In this document: positions 1-7,096 of the stretch, one piece after another
Position numbering within the stretch: the stretch's first letter is position 1
How the letters are laid out: each line of letters opens with the position of its first letter
NCBI GenBank assembly: GCA_934623455.1
Contig: CAKTVK010000008.1
Location: forward strand, 1 to 39,219
Reading direction: 5' to 3'
Source of the DNA: an uncultured Eggerthellaceae bacterium
GTDB lineage: Bacteria > Actinomycetota > Coriobacteriia > Coriobacteriales > Eggerthellaceae
DNA length: 39,219 nt
The notes under the pieces: model-generated
The model's input: only the letters and a program-made list of their open reading frames with translations
What the model was told of the DNA's origin: nothing
Database searches by the model: none
Made by a program: the position numbers and the translations under genes

Positions 1-2
1 CC

Positions 3-77
3 TTGGCCGATGTGGACGAAAAGATTCCGGTGTCGCGCCGTCGCGTTTCCGCTTTGAAGAAGGCGCTTGGCCTGTAA
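3..77 (+). CDS. C-terminal end of an unidentified protein (partial)
   Basis: An open frame enters from the left edge and ends at a TAA at 75-77, giving 24 residues that finish RRRVSALKKALGL. The basic, helical tail is too short to assign to a family. It is followed about 60 bases later by a clear Rho-independent hairpin, which supports this being the true 3' end of a transcription unit. Function unknown. Confidence 0.5.
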   Translation: MADVDEKIPVSRRRVSALKKALGL

Positions 78-134
78 ATTGTGCGCGTGCGCGAGCGCGT
101 GAGCGCGAAAACGCGCGATGTAAGGCATTTATTC

Positions 135-164
135 AAACCTGCAGATTTGTGTCTGCAGGTTTTT
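135..164 (+). terminator. Rho-independent terminator of the upstream gene
   Basis: A perfect 11-bp stem (AAACCTGCAGA, 135-145, with its complement at 152-162) closes a 6-nt loop and runs into a short T tract. It lies between the partial left-edge gene and pgi, so pgi is probably transcribed from its own promoter in 165-354. I could not place that promoter with confidence. Confidence 0.85.
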
Positions 165-354
165 GCGTAAAAAGTGGCGAAAAAAGAAGGGTGCCAGGGG
201 TGCTTGATTGCGGCTGCTGCGCCGCTGCGAAAACGGGACATGCAGAATGTGGAAACATTGCAGCAAAACCGTGTGAGCACGCATATGAGCTGGCAAAATG
301 GTAGGATAAACCCTTGGGCGCCGTAACGGTTCGCCACGGATGAAAGAGAGTGAC

Positions 355-2079
355 ATGGCTGAAACGGATTTAGCCTCAAGCCCCACGGCGCGAGAGCTTA
401 TCGCGGTAAAGGCGGCAAGCAGGCTTCATGCGAAAGATGCAAGCCTTTTTGACTTTTCAGAAGAGGCGCAGAAGTGCGCGGAAGAGTTCATGGGATGGGT
501 TGATTTGGCAAGCAATCCTCCGTATCCCATCGACGCTATTCAGGCGCTTGCGGACGAATGTGTAGGCCACGGCGTGCGAACGGTGCTTCTTTTGGGGCAG
601 GGCGGTTCGTCGCAGGCGGCTATGACGCTTACGAAGTACAACAAGGTAGACTCGAACCGCGTCATTTTCAAGACGCTTGATTCCGATTCTCCCGTGCGTT
701 TGCGCCAGATTCTGTCGGAGTGCAACCCGCAAACAACGCTGGTTATTGTTTCATCGAAAAGCGGTTCGACCATTGAACCGAACGAATATTTGGTGGCTGT
801 TCGCGCTGAATTCGGCAAAGTTTTGTCCGAAGAAGAGCTGGTCAAACGCCTGATTGCCATTACCGACCCCGATTCAAGTCTGGCAAAGCAAGCGTACGAG
901 GAAAACTGGCGCAACGTTTTGTACGGCGAGCCTTCCGTGGGCGGTCGTTACTCGGCGCTTTCTGTCTTCGGGCTGCTTCCGGCGGCGCTGGTGGGTATTC
1001 GTCTGGACGCGCTTATGGAAGAGGCGCGCATTGCTGAAGAGATGTGCAGCACCGATGACCTGGACAATCCCGCAATTCAGCTGGCAACGTTCCTGTACGA
1101 CAACTATTGCAACGATCGCGACAAGTTCTCGTTCCTCACACCCAAGCGCGGCCGCGTTTTGGGTTTGTGGATTGAGCAGCTGGTGGCCGAGAGCCTGGGC
1201 AAAGACGGCAAGGGCATTTTGCCGAACATTGAGGTTGACCCGCTGCTTTTGACGAAGGATCCCGGCGATCGCGGCGTTATCAAGTATGTAACGCGTAACG
1301 ACTCGCAGGATGAAACCGTGAGTTTCGCGAAGGGTCTTGACTACATTGACCCCGCTATTCCGCAGCTTTCGTATTCTGTGGAAAGTGCTTATGACCTGGT
1401 GCATCACTTCATTATGTGGGAGTACGCCACCGCGATGTGCGGATACCTGATGAAGGTGTGCCCGTTTGACCAGCCCGATGTTGCCTCGGCGAAAAAGCAG
1501 GTGCTGGACATTTTGGCGCAGGGTCATCCGAAGCCGACATTCACGCAAAGCTCCATCAACGGCATCAAGATGGGCCGTTTTCAGGTGAGCGTTTCCGAAT
1601 GCCTGATGGGACATATGCATACGCGCACGCGTCAAATGCTTGAACGTGCAGTTCAGGAGCTTATCGCAAGCATCCAGCCGGGCGACTTCTTCGGCTTGCT
1701 GGCGTTTTTGCCGTATACGGGCGAAGGCCGCCGCGAAGCGCTTGAAGACATCCGTAACGATGTGGCCGACAAGATTGGCGTGCCGTCGTGCCTGGAGGTG
1801 GGGCCGCGCTATCTGCATTCCACGGGCCAGCTGCACAAGGGCGGCAAGAACAACGGCGTGTTCCTGATTCTTTCGGCCGATGAGATGGACGATATCAAGC
1901 TGGATAGCAGGGCGAAATCTATGGGAACGCTTGCAAAAGCCCAGGCCGCAGGCGATTTCATTACGCTTTCCGAGCGCGGACGCCGCTGCTTGTACATTAA
2001 CCTGCCCGATAACACGGGCGTAACGCTGCGCGCGCTCGAGAAAGTGGTGAAGCACGCCGCGGAGAAGGCCGCTTACTAG
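355..2079 (+). CDS. pgi: Glucose-6-phosphate isomerase
   Basis: Cytoplasmic glycolytic enzyme that interconverts glucose 6-phosphate and fructose 6-phosphate. The 574-residue product has the sugar-phosphate loop SKSGSTIEPN near residues 134-143, the family motif GGRYSALSVFG near 196-206, the catalytic glutamate region VAESLGKDGKG (Glu279) and a C-terminal STGQLHKGGKN segment. The wording of these motifs matches the isomerase half of actinobacterial transaldolase-Pgi fusions better than the classical E. coli enzyme, but no transaldolase domain is attached here. I chose the ATG at 355 because AAAGAGAG at 343-350 is well placed for it; an in-frame ATG at 340 would overlap that ribosome site. It is followed 61 bases later by hypF on the same strand, with no functional link evident. 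Confidence 0.93.
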   Translation: MAETDLASSPTARELIAVKAASRLHAKDASLFDFSEEAQKCAEEFMGWVDLASNPPYPIDAIQALADECVGHGVRTVLLLGQGGSSQAAMTLTKYNKVDSNRVIFKTLDSDSPVRLRQILSECNPQTTLVIVSSKSGSTIEPNEYLVAVRAEFGKVLSEEELVKRLIAITDPDSSLAKQAYEENWRNVLYGEPSVGGRYSALSVFGLLPAALVGIRLDALMEEARIAEEMCSTDDLDNPAIQLATFLYDNYCNDRDKFSFLTPKRGRVLGLWIEQLVAESLGKDGKGILPNIEVDPLLLTKDPGDRGVIKYVTRNDSQDETVSFAKGLDYIDPAIPQLSYSVESAYDLVHHFIMWEYATAMCGYLMKVCPFDQPDVASAKKQVLDILAQGHPKPTFTQSSINGIKMGRFQVSVSECLMGHMHTRTRQMLERAVQELIASIQPGDFFGLLAFLPYTGEGRREALEDIRNDVADKIGVPSCLEVGPRYLHSTGQLHKGGKNNGVFLILSADEMDDIKLDSRAKSMGTLAKAQAAGDFITLSERGRRCLYINLPDNTGVTLRALEKVVKHAAEKAAY

Positions 2080-2140
2080 CAGGCGGCGGGCGCGCGTGCC
2101 GTATGTGTGCCGCAAACGATAACGAAGAAAGAGGGATACC

Positions 2141-4759
2141 ATGCGCAAGGCGCTGGATCTGACCATAAAAGGAATTGTGCAAGGGGTGGGTTTCCGCCCC
2201 TTTGTGTATAGATGCGCCCATGAACTGGGCATAACCGGCTGGGTTTTGAACGGAACGTTTGGCGTGAAAGTGCACGCGGAAGGCGAACCGGCTGACTTGG
2301 ACGCTTTCGTTATGCGTGTCCACGACACTGCGCCGGCGGCTGCCCATATAGCGGAAATCCAGCTGGCCGATGGCGTACTTGAGCCGTGCGACGATTTCAA
2401 GATTGTGGCATCGCAGCAAGACGCGGATGAGAAGACCACGCTTGTTTCCGCTGATCTTGCAACGTGTGCCGCGTGCGAACAGGAGCTTTTTGACCCGAGT
2501 AACCGCAGATACCGCTATCCATTTATCAATTGCACGAATTGCGGGCCGCGCTTCACCATCATCGATCAGCTGCCTTACGATCGTTGCAACACCTCTATGG
2601 CGGCGTTTCCGATGTGTCCCGAATGTGCTGAAGAGTATGCCGACCCTCTGAACAGGCGTTTTCATGCGCAACCCGATGCGTGCTGGGAGTGCGGTCCTAA
2701 GATCTCGTTCGCTGTGAAGGCGGGCGAAGCTGATGCGCTGCTGGGCGATGCGCTGCTGGGCGAGCACGGTGAAGAGCGCGTTGCGGAAGGCTCTGACAAA
2801 GTCAACCAGAGTGAACTCTGTGATTCCGGCTTCGCAATCACCTGGGGCAACACGCGCCAAGAAAGCGATGCGATTCTTGCGCAGGCCGTGCAGCTGCTGC
2901 GCCAGGGTGGCATTCTTGCCGTGAAGGGCCTAGGTGGCTTCCACCTGGTGTGCGATGCCGAAAACGAGCAAGCGGTGGCAACGCTGCGTCAGCGTAAGCG
3001 TCGCGAGGGCAAACCTTTCGCCGTGATGATGGAAAACGTTGAAACGGTACGCACGTTTTGCCAGGTGAGCGATGATGAGCAGCAGCTTTTGAGCGGCTCG
3101 GTGCGTTCCATTGTGCTGTTGCGCTTGAAGCCTTCGGTTCAGCTTACGCCAGGGCTGGCTGATCACTTGTACGAGCTGGGAGTGATGCTTCCTTATACGC
3201 CGCTGCAAATGCTGCTCATGCACGATTTTGCAGCCGCGGGCGGACGCATGCTTGTTATGACCTCGGGAAATGTGCACGATGAACCCATTGTGACCGACGA
3301 TGCCGAAGCGCTGCGCACGCTTGGGGGCATTGCTGATGCCGTTTTGGGCAACAATCGTGCGATTCGTGCGCGCTACGATGATTCCGTGGTGCGCATTCTG
3401 GACTTTGGGCAGGCGGGTTCCGCGCTGCAGTTTGTGCGTCGCGCGCGCGGTTATGCGCCTACGCCGCTTCATCTGGCGGACGCGTTTGCCGCACCCGAAA
3501 ACACGTGCATTTGCGCAACGGGTCCCGAGCAGAAAACCACGGCGTGTTTCTTGCGCGAGGGCGATGCGTTTGTGACGCAACATGTGGGCGATATGGAAAA
3601 TGCCCTGGTCAACGATGCGTGGTTTGAAACGATCGAGCGCTACGAGAGCCTTTTCGGCATAACGCCGTCGCTGCTTGCCTGCGATAAGCACCCCGAGTAC
3701 CTGACCACGAAATGGGCGCGCGAGCAGCAGTTACCGCGCGTGGAAGCGCAGCATCATCATGCGCACATCGTGTCGGCGCTGGCGGAAAACGGCATTACTC
3801 AGGCTGCGCTTGGCTTCGCGTTCGATGGCACGGGCTACGGTGCCGACGGCGCCATTTGGGGCGGCGAGGCGCTGCTGTGCAACACGGTTGCGTTCGAGCG
3901 CTTCGCGAACTTCGCGTACGTTCCCATGCCGGGTGGCGCTGCTGCGGTGAAAAACCCGCTGCGCATGGCTTATGGCGTGCTGTGGGAGTACGATTTGCTG
4001 GAGCACCCGGCGGCGCAGGCGGCGCTGGCGCCTCTTGGCGATGCAACGAAGCTGTTTGACCAGATGATCGAAGGGGGCATCAACACGCCGCATACGTCTT
4101 CGGTCGGGCGCTTGTTCGATGCCGCCAGTGCGCTTTTGGGCATTTGCTCGCAGCCTGCGTACGAAAGCGAAGGCGCGGTTCTTTTGGAGGCAGCGGCTGC
4201 CCGCGCCGCTGTTTCGCCTGGTCATAGTGGGGAAGGAGCGGTAGAGCTTCGTTCAGAAGCTGCGCAGCCTTCACTTCGCTCCACTGACCCTTCTGATAGG
4301 GTCGCTTCTGAAAACGAAGAGGGGGATCGTGCGTTTCGGACGCCTTTCGTTTGTGACGAGCGTTACAGCATTGCCATCCAGAAGAACGTGGCAACGGAAG
4401 GCTCCACGGCGCAAGACACGTCGGTGTTGATTTTCGATGCCGCGTCCACGTTTGCGGCGCTGCTTGATGACATGCAGACGGGCGTTTGCGCAGATGAGAT
4501 TGCCCTTCGCTTCCACAATGCGTTTGTTGAGCTCATCGTGAACGCATCGCAGCTGTTCCGCGCGCTCTACGATATTCCCGTTGTGGCGCTTTCGGGCGGC
4601 GTCTTCCTGAACCGCTACCTTATGGAGCACGCTGTTCCCGCGTTGGTGGATGCTGGATTTACCGTTGCCCTGAATAGGGAAGTTCCGCCCAGCGATGGCT
4701 GCATTTCTTTGGGCCAAGCTGTGATAGCATGTGCCACGAGCAAACAAATGGCAGAATAG
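2141..4759 (+). CDS. hypF: Carbamoyltransferase HypF, [NiFe]-hydrogenase maturation
   Basis: HypF uses carbamoyl phosphate and ATP to make the thiocarbamate on HypE that becomes the cyanide ligands of [NiFe] hydrogenases. Domains in order: acylphosphatase (GVGFRPF with Arg19); double zinc finger with paired cysteines at 109/112, 131/134, 159/162 and 181/184; YrdC-like domain from about 245 to 440 (KGLGGFHLVCDA near 262-273); Kae1-like domain with the HHHAH metal motif beginning near His538 and a C-terminal SGGVFLN. At 872 residues it is about 120 longer than the usual ~750. The excess lies mainly in two low-complexity stretches, about 190-240 and about 690-745, the second being acidic/Ser-rich. 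A good ribosome site (GAAAGAGGG) precedes the ATG. It is followed by hypC after 41 bases. Confidence 0.95.
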   Translation: MRKALDLTIKGIVQGVGFRPFVYRCAHELGITGWVLNGTFGVKVHAEGEPADLDAFVMRVHDTAPAAAHIAEIQLADGVLEPCDDFKIVASQQDADEKTTLVSADLATCAACEQELFDPSNRRYRYPFINCTNCGPRFTIIDQLPYDRCNTSMAAFPMCPECAEEYADPLNRRFHAQPDACWECGPKISFAVKAGEADALLGDALLGEHGEERVAEGSDKVNQSELCDSGFAITWGNTRQESDAILAQAVQLLRQGGILAVKGLGGFHLVCDAENEQAVATLRQRKRREGKPFAVMMENVETVRTFCQVSDDEQQLLSGSVRSIVLLRLKPSVQLTPGLADHLYELGVMLPYTPLQMLLMHDFAAAGGRMLVMTSGNVHDEPIVTDDAEALRTLGGIADAVLGNNRAIRARYDDSVVRILDFGQAGSALQFVRRARGYAPTPLHLADAFAAPENTCICATGPEQKTTACFLREGDAFVTQHVGDMENALVNDAWFETIERYESLFGITPSLLACDKHPEYLTTKWAREQQLPRVEAQHHHAHIVSALAENGITQAALGFAFDGTGYGADGAIWGGEALLCNTVAFERFANFAYVPMPGGAAAVKNPLRMAYGVLWEYDLLEHPAAQAALAPLGDATKLFDQMIEGGINTPHTSSVGRLFDAASALLGICSQPAYESEGAVLLEAAAARAAVSPGHSGEGAVELRSEAAQPSLRSTDPSDRVASENEEGDRAFRTPFVCDERYSIAIQKNVATEGSTAQDTSVLIFDAASTFAALLDDMQTGVCADEIALRFHNAFVELIVNASQLFRALYDIPVVALSGGVFLNRYLMEHAVPALVDAGFTVALNREVPPSDGCISLGQAVIACATSKQMAE

Positions 4760-4800
4760 AGCAGACTGAAGAATAACGAAGGCAAACAAAGGAGCAGCTC

Positions 4801-5040
4801 ATGTGCCTTGCAATTCCCATGAAAATAGCTTCTCTTAATGAAGACCGCATGGCCACCGTGGACGTGTTGGGCGTTACGCGCGAGATTTCGCTGGATCTAA
4901 CGCCGCAGGCGCAGGTGGGCGATTACGTTTTGGTGCATGCTGGTTTTGCCATTGAAGTGGTTGACGAGCAGTACGCGCAAGAAACGCTCGATTTGATCAA
5001 AGAATTCCCCGAGCTTGCGGGTGAGGATGGGCTGGCGTAA
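4801..5040 (+). CDS. hypC: Hydrogenase assembly chaperone HypC
   Basis: This 79-residue protein of the HypC/HupF family begins MCLAIPMKI. The conserved Cys2 is the residue that, in characterised members, binds the Fe(CN)2CO unit with HypD and then the hydrogenase large-subunit precursor. Length and N-terminus are typical. AAAGGAGC sits just ahead of the ATG. The stop codon overlaps the hypD start in a TAATG arrangement, so the two partners are translationally coupled. Confidence 0.96.
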   Translation: MCLAIPMKIASLNEDRMATVDVLGVTREISLDLTPQAQVGDYVLVHAGFAIEVVDEQYAQETLDLIKEFPELAGEDGLA

Positions 5041-6134
5041 TGGCTGTCGATCTTTCGGTACGCGCAAAGGATTTCAAAGACCCCGAATTGGCGAAGGGTT
5101 TGGTGGAGGCTATTGAAAAATGGGCTCCTGAACAGGCAAATCTCATGGAAGTGTGCGGCACTCATACGGTTGCCATCGCACGAAACGGCCTGCGCGATTT
5201 GATGCCCGAAGGCGTGCGGTTGAGTTCGGGTCCGGGGTGTCCGGTGTGCGTGACGCACAACAAAGACATCGATGCCGTTATTGCTCTTTCGCGCGTTCCC
5301 GACGTCATTATTACCACGTTTGGCGATATGACGCGCGTTCCGGGTTCTACGTCTTCGCTTCTTGCCGAACAAGCTGCCGGGCGCGACGTGCGTATTGTGT
5401 ATTCGCCGCTTGACGCGCTGACCATTGCGCAAGAAAACCCTGATAGACAAGTCATTTTTGTAGGTGTTGGCTTTGAGACAACTACGCCGCTTGTTGCTAT
5501 GGCAATCAAGCGTGCGGCGGCGCTGGGTCTGAAGAACTTCACGGTTTTTACGGCGCACAAGAACATGCCGGGCGCGTTGGAGGCGATTATCGCCGACCCG
5601 CAGTTGAAGGTTGATGCGCTTATTTTGCCCGGTCATGTGAGCACGATTATTGGCGTTGAGCCGTATAAGTTCCTTGCGGAAAAATATGGCATTCCTGGTG
5701 TGATTTCGGGTTTTGAGCCGCTTGACGTACTGCAATGCGTTGCCATGATCATGCGTCAGCTTCACGAGGGTCGTGCAGAGATTGAGATTGCCTATGCACG
5801 CGGTGTTATGCCCGAGGGCAACCCGGTGGCGCGTGCAGTTATCGACGAGGTGTTCGACACGTGCACAGCCACGTGGCGCGGTTTAGGCGATATTCCCGGT
5901 TCGGGCTACGTAATTCGACCTGAATTTGCCCCGTTCGACGCCATGAAGCGCTTCCAGCCCACCGTTGAACCCACGCAAAGCCCCAAGGGGTGCCGCTGCG
6001 GAGACATCCTTCGCGGCATTATGGCGCCGAACGAGTGCCCGCTTTTCCGCAAGGTTTGCTCGCCGGAAAACCCCGTGGGTCCCTGCATGGTTTCCTCTGA
6101 GGGTAGCTGCGCTGCGTATTATCGGTATTACTAG
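5040..6134 (+). CDS. hypD: Hydrogenase maturation scaffold HypD
   Basis: HypD is the [4Fe-4S] scaffold on which, with HypC, the Fe(CN)2CO cofactor of [NiFe] hydrogenase is built. The 364-residue product carries EVCGTH with Cys39, the GPGCPVC motif (Cys67, Cys70), GFETTTP in the middle, and a cysteine-rich C-terminus (CRCGDIL, NECPLF, KVCSPENPVGPC) that holds the cluster. All hallmarks are intact. It overlaps hypC by one base. No hypE follows: the next genes are unrelated, so HypE, HypA/B and the target hydrogenase must be encoded elsewhere if the pathway works. Confidence 0.96.
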   Translation: MAVDLSVRAKDFKDPELAKGLVEAIEKWAPEQANLMEVCGTHTVAIARNGLRDLMPEGVRLSSGPGCPVCVTHNKDIDAVIALSRVPDVIITTFGDMTRVPGSTSSLLAEQAAGRDVRIVYSPLDALTIAQENPDRQVIFVGVGFETTTPLVAMAIKRAAALGLKNFTVFTAHKNMPGALEAIIADPQLKVDALILPGHVSTIIGVEPYKFLAEKYGIPGVISGFEPLDVLQCVAMIMRQLHEGRAEIEIAYARGVMPEGNPVARAVIDEVFDTCTATWRGLGDIPGSGYVIRPEFAPFDAMKRFQPTVEPTQSPKGCRCGDILRGIMAPNECPLFRKVCSPENPVGPCMVSSEGSCAAYYRYY

Positions 6135-6259
6135 GGTCTTTGACGGTTGGCGTCTGCAAGGTTTGCTAGCTGGAGGGGCCTGGTGCTTGCGCTAGCGGGG
6201 CCTTTGTGCTGCCGTGGACTTTACGGTTAAGGCGTTTTTGTTGCAAGAAGGACTAAGGC

Positions 6260-6586
6260 ATGCGTGCATATAAAGAAGAAGAACGCTTAGCGGAGCTTCA
6301 GGCGGTGCGTCAGGAAATGGGCGAGCTTAACCGCGAAGACGGCGCAAGGATGCGCCCTGCGGTAACCGCGCTTGCTCTGGCGCTGGTAGTGTGGTTGGTT
6401 CTTCTGTTGTTTGACCTGGTTACCGGCAGAAGTTTTACGGCTCCCACGGCTGTGGTGCTCGCGGTTTTCGCAGGTCTGTGCTGGGGAATGTATCGCGAAA
6501 GCCACGAGCGCTCAATGGGGCTGTATGCATTTGCGGCGGGCATTGTGGCGCTCTGTTTCGCCGCCGCCCACTTCGCCGGCTTCTAG
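6260..6586 (+). CDS. Small three-helix membrane protein, function unknown
   Basis: I do not recognise this 108-residue protein. It starts with a charged, probably coiled helix rich in Glu, Arg and Lys (residues 1-30). Three hydrophobic segments follow at about 33-53, 62-78 and 87-107, so it is probably an inner-membrane protein with a cytoplasmic N-terminus. AGAAGGA at 6246-6252 supports the ATG. It lies 125 bases after hypD on the same strand and may or may not be co-transcribed. A palindromic repeat beginning 5 bases past the stop could end its transcript. Confidence 0.7.
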   Translation: MRAYKEEERLAELQAVRQEMGELNREDGARMRPAVTALALALVVWLVLLLFDLVTGRSFTAPTAVVLAVFAGLCWGMYRESHERSMGLYAFAAGIVALCFAAAHFAGF

Positions 6587-6590
6587 ACCG

Positions 6591-6626
6591 TTTGTTGACA
6601 AATTACCCCACCTTTTGTCAACAATT
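6591..6626. repeat. 36-bp palindromic repeat, copy 1
   Basis: TTGTTGACAAA (6592-6602) and its exact complement (6614-6624) flank an 11-nt centre, TTACCCCACCT. The 36 bases 6591-6626 recur without mismatch, in inverted orientation, at 8232-8267 inside a coding sequence. Here the element starts 5 bases after a stop codon, where the hairpin could act as a terminator. It resembles REP-type or small mobile palindromes, but no family can be named from this window. Confidence 0.9.
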
Positions 6627-6908
6627 GACGCGAAATCAAGCGGTGAATCTCGGGATGCGCCGCCTAGCGATACGGATAGGTTGTTGGCGATTCGCGCGCA
6701 TGGGGAAGGGACGCGGGAATCGTGCACGTCTTCTTTCGTTCGCAATCCGGGACGCCTGCCGGCAGGGCCTGCCTCACGACACCACTTGGATAATGCTTCT
6801 TCTTGCTCTGAGATCGCCCAGCTTATCCAAAGCGTTGTAGTTCGGCTCGACCCTTGCCGGCGGGTGCCTCTTGGGGTTGCGCGAAAAAGCTGGTGAAGGG
6901 TGGGCGGC

Positions 6909-7032
6909 ATGATAAAAACGACCCACTTTTCTGTGGATTTTCTTCTTGAGAATTGTAAATAGTCAGCATTTCCCCAGGTCGCAAAAAAATTAACTGCGGC
7001 AAACCCACAGAAAAGTGGGTCGTTTTTATCAT
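6909..7032. repeat. 124-bp element bounded by perfect 28-bp inverted repeats
   Basis: The left arm 6909-6936 and right arm 7005-7032 are exact reverse complements over 28 bases (left arm begins ATGATAAAAACGACCCACTT). The 68-nt AT-richer centre has no open frame of note. The form suits a non-autonomous MITE-like element or an unusually large hairpin. It lies 64 bases beyond the end of the minus-strand flavoprotein gene and could also stop its transcription. I see no obvious target-site duplication. Confidence 0.88.
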
Positions 7033-7096
7033 CGATTCAAGCGCGATGCTAAAGCGTGATGTTAAAAAGACCCCGTCCCTTTTTAACGCCAGCGCG

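Larger units (their letters stand above)
6587..7096. other. Repeat-bearing spacer with no convincing gene
   Basis: About 510 bases between a plus-strand membrane protein gene and the 3' end of a minus-strand flavoprotein gene. It holds a 36-bp palindromic repeat at 6591-6626 and a 124-bp inverted-repeat element at 6909-7032. The part between them (6627-6908) has short open frames on both strands but no ribosome sites and no protein I recognise. It may be decayed sequence. Confidence 0.6.

Noticed and set aside
874..2439. Long minus-strand frame opposite pgi
   Set aside because: It lies antisense to a gene with clear catalytic motifs, has no ribosome site, and its product is rich in His, Arg and Gln, as expected from reading a biased gene backwards.
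6135..6259. Terminator after hypD
   Set aside because: GCTAGC repeats and GGGGCC runs are present, but no stem of useful length is followed by a T tract.
6627..6908. Possible small genes on either strand in the repeat-bearing spacer
   Set aside because: No ribosome site, no recognisable protein, and codon use unlike neighbours. The plus-strand frame simply runs through the palindromic repeat.
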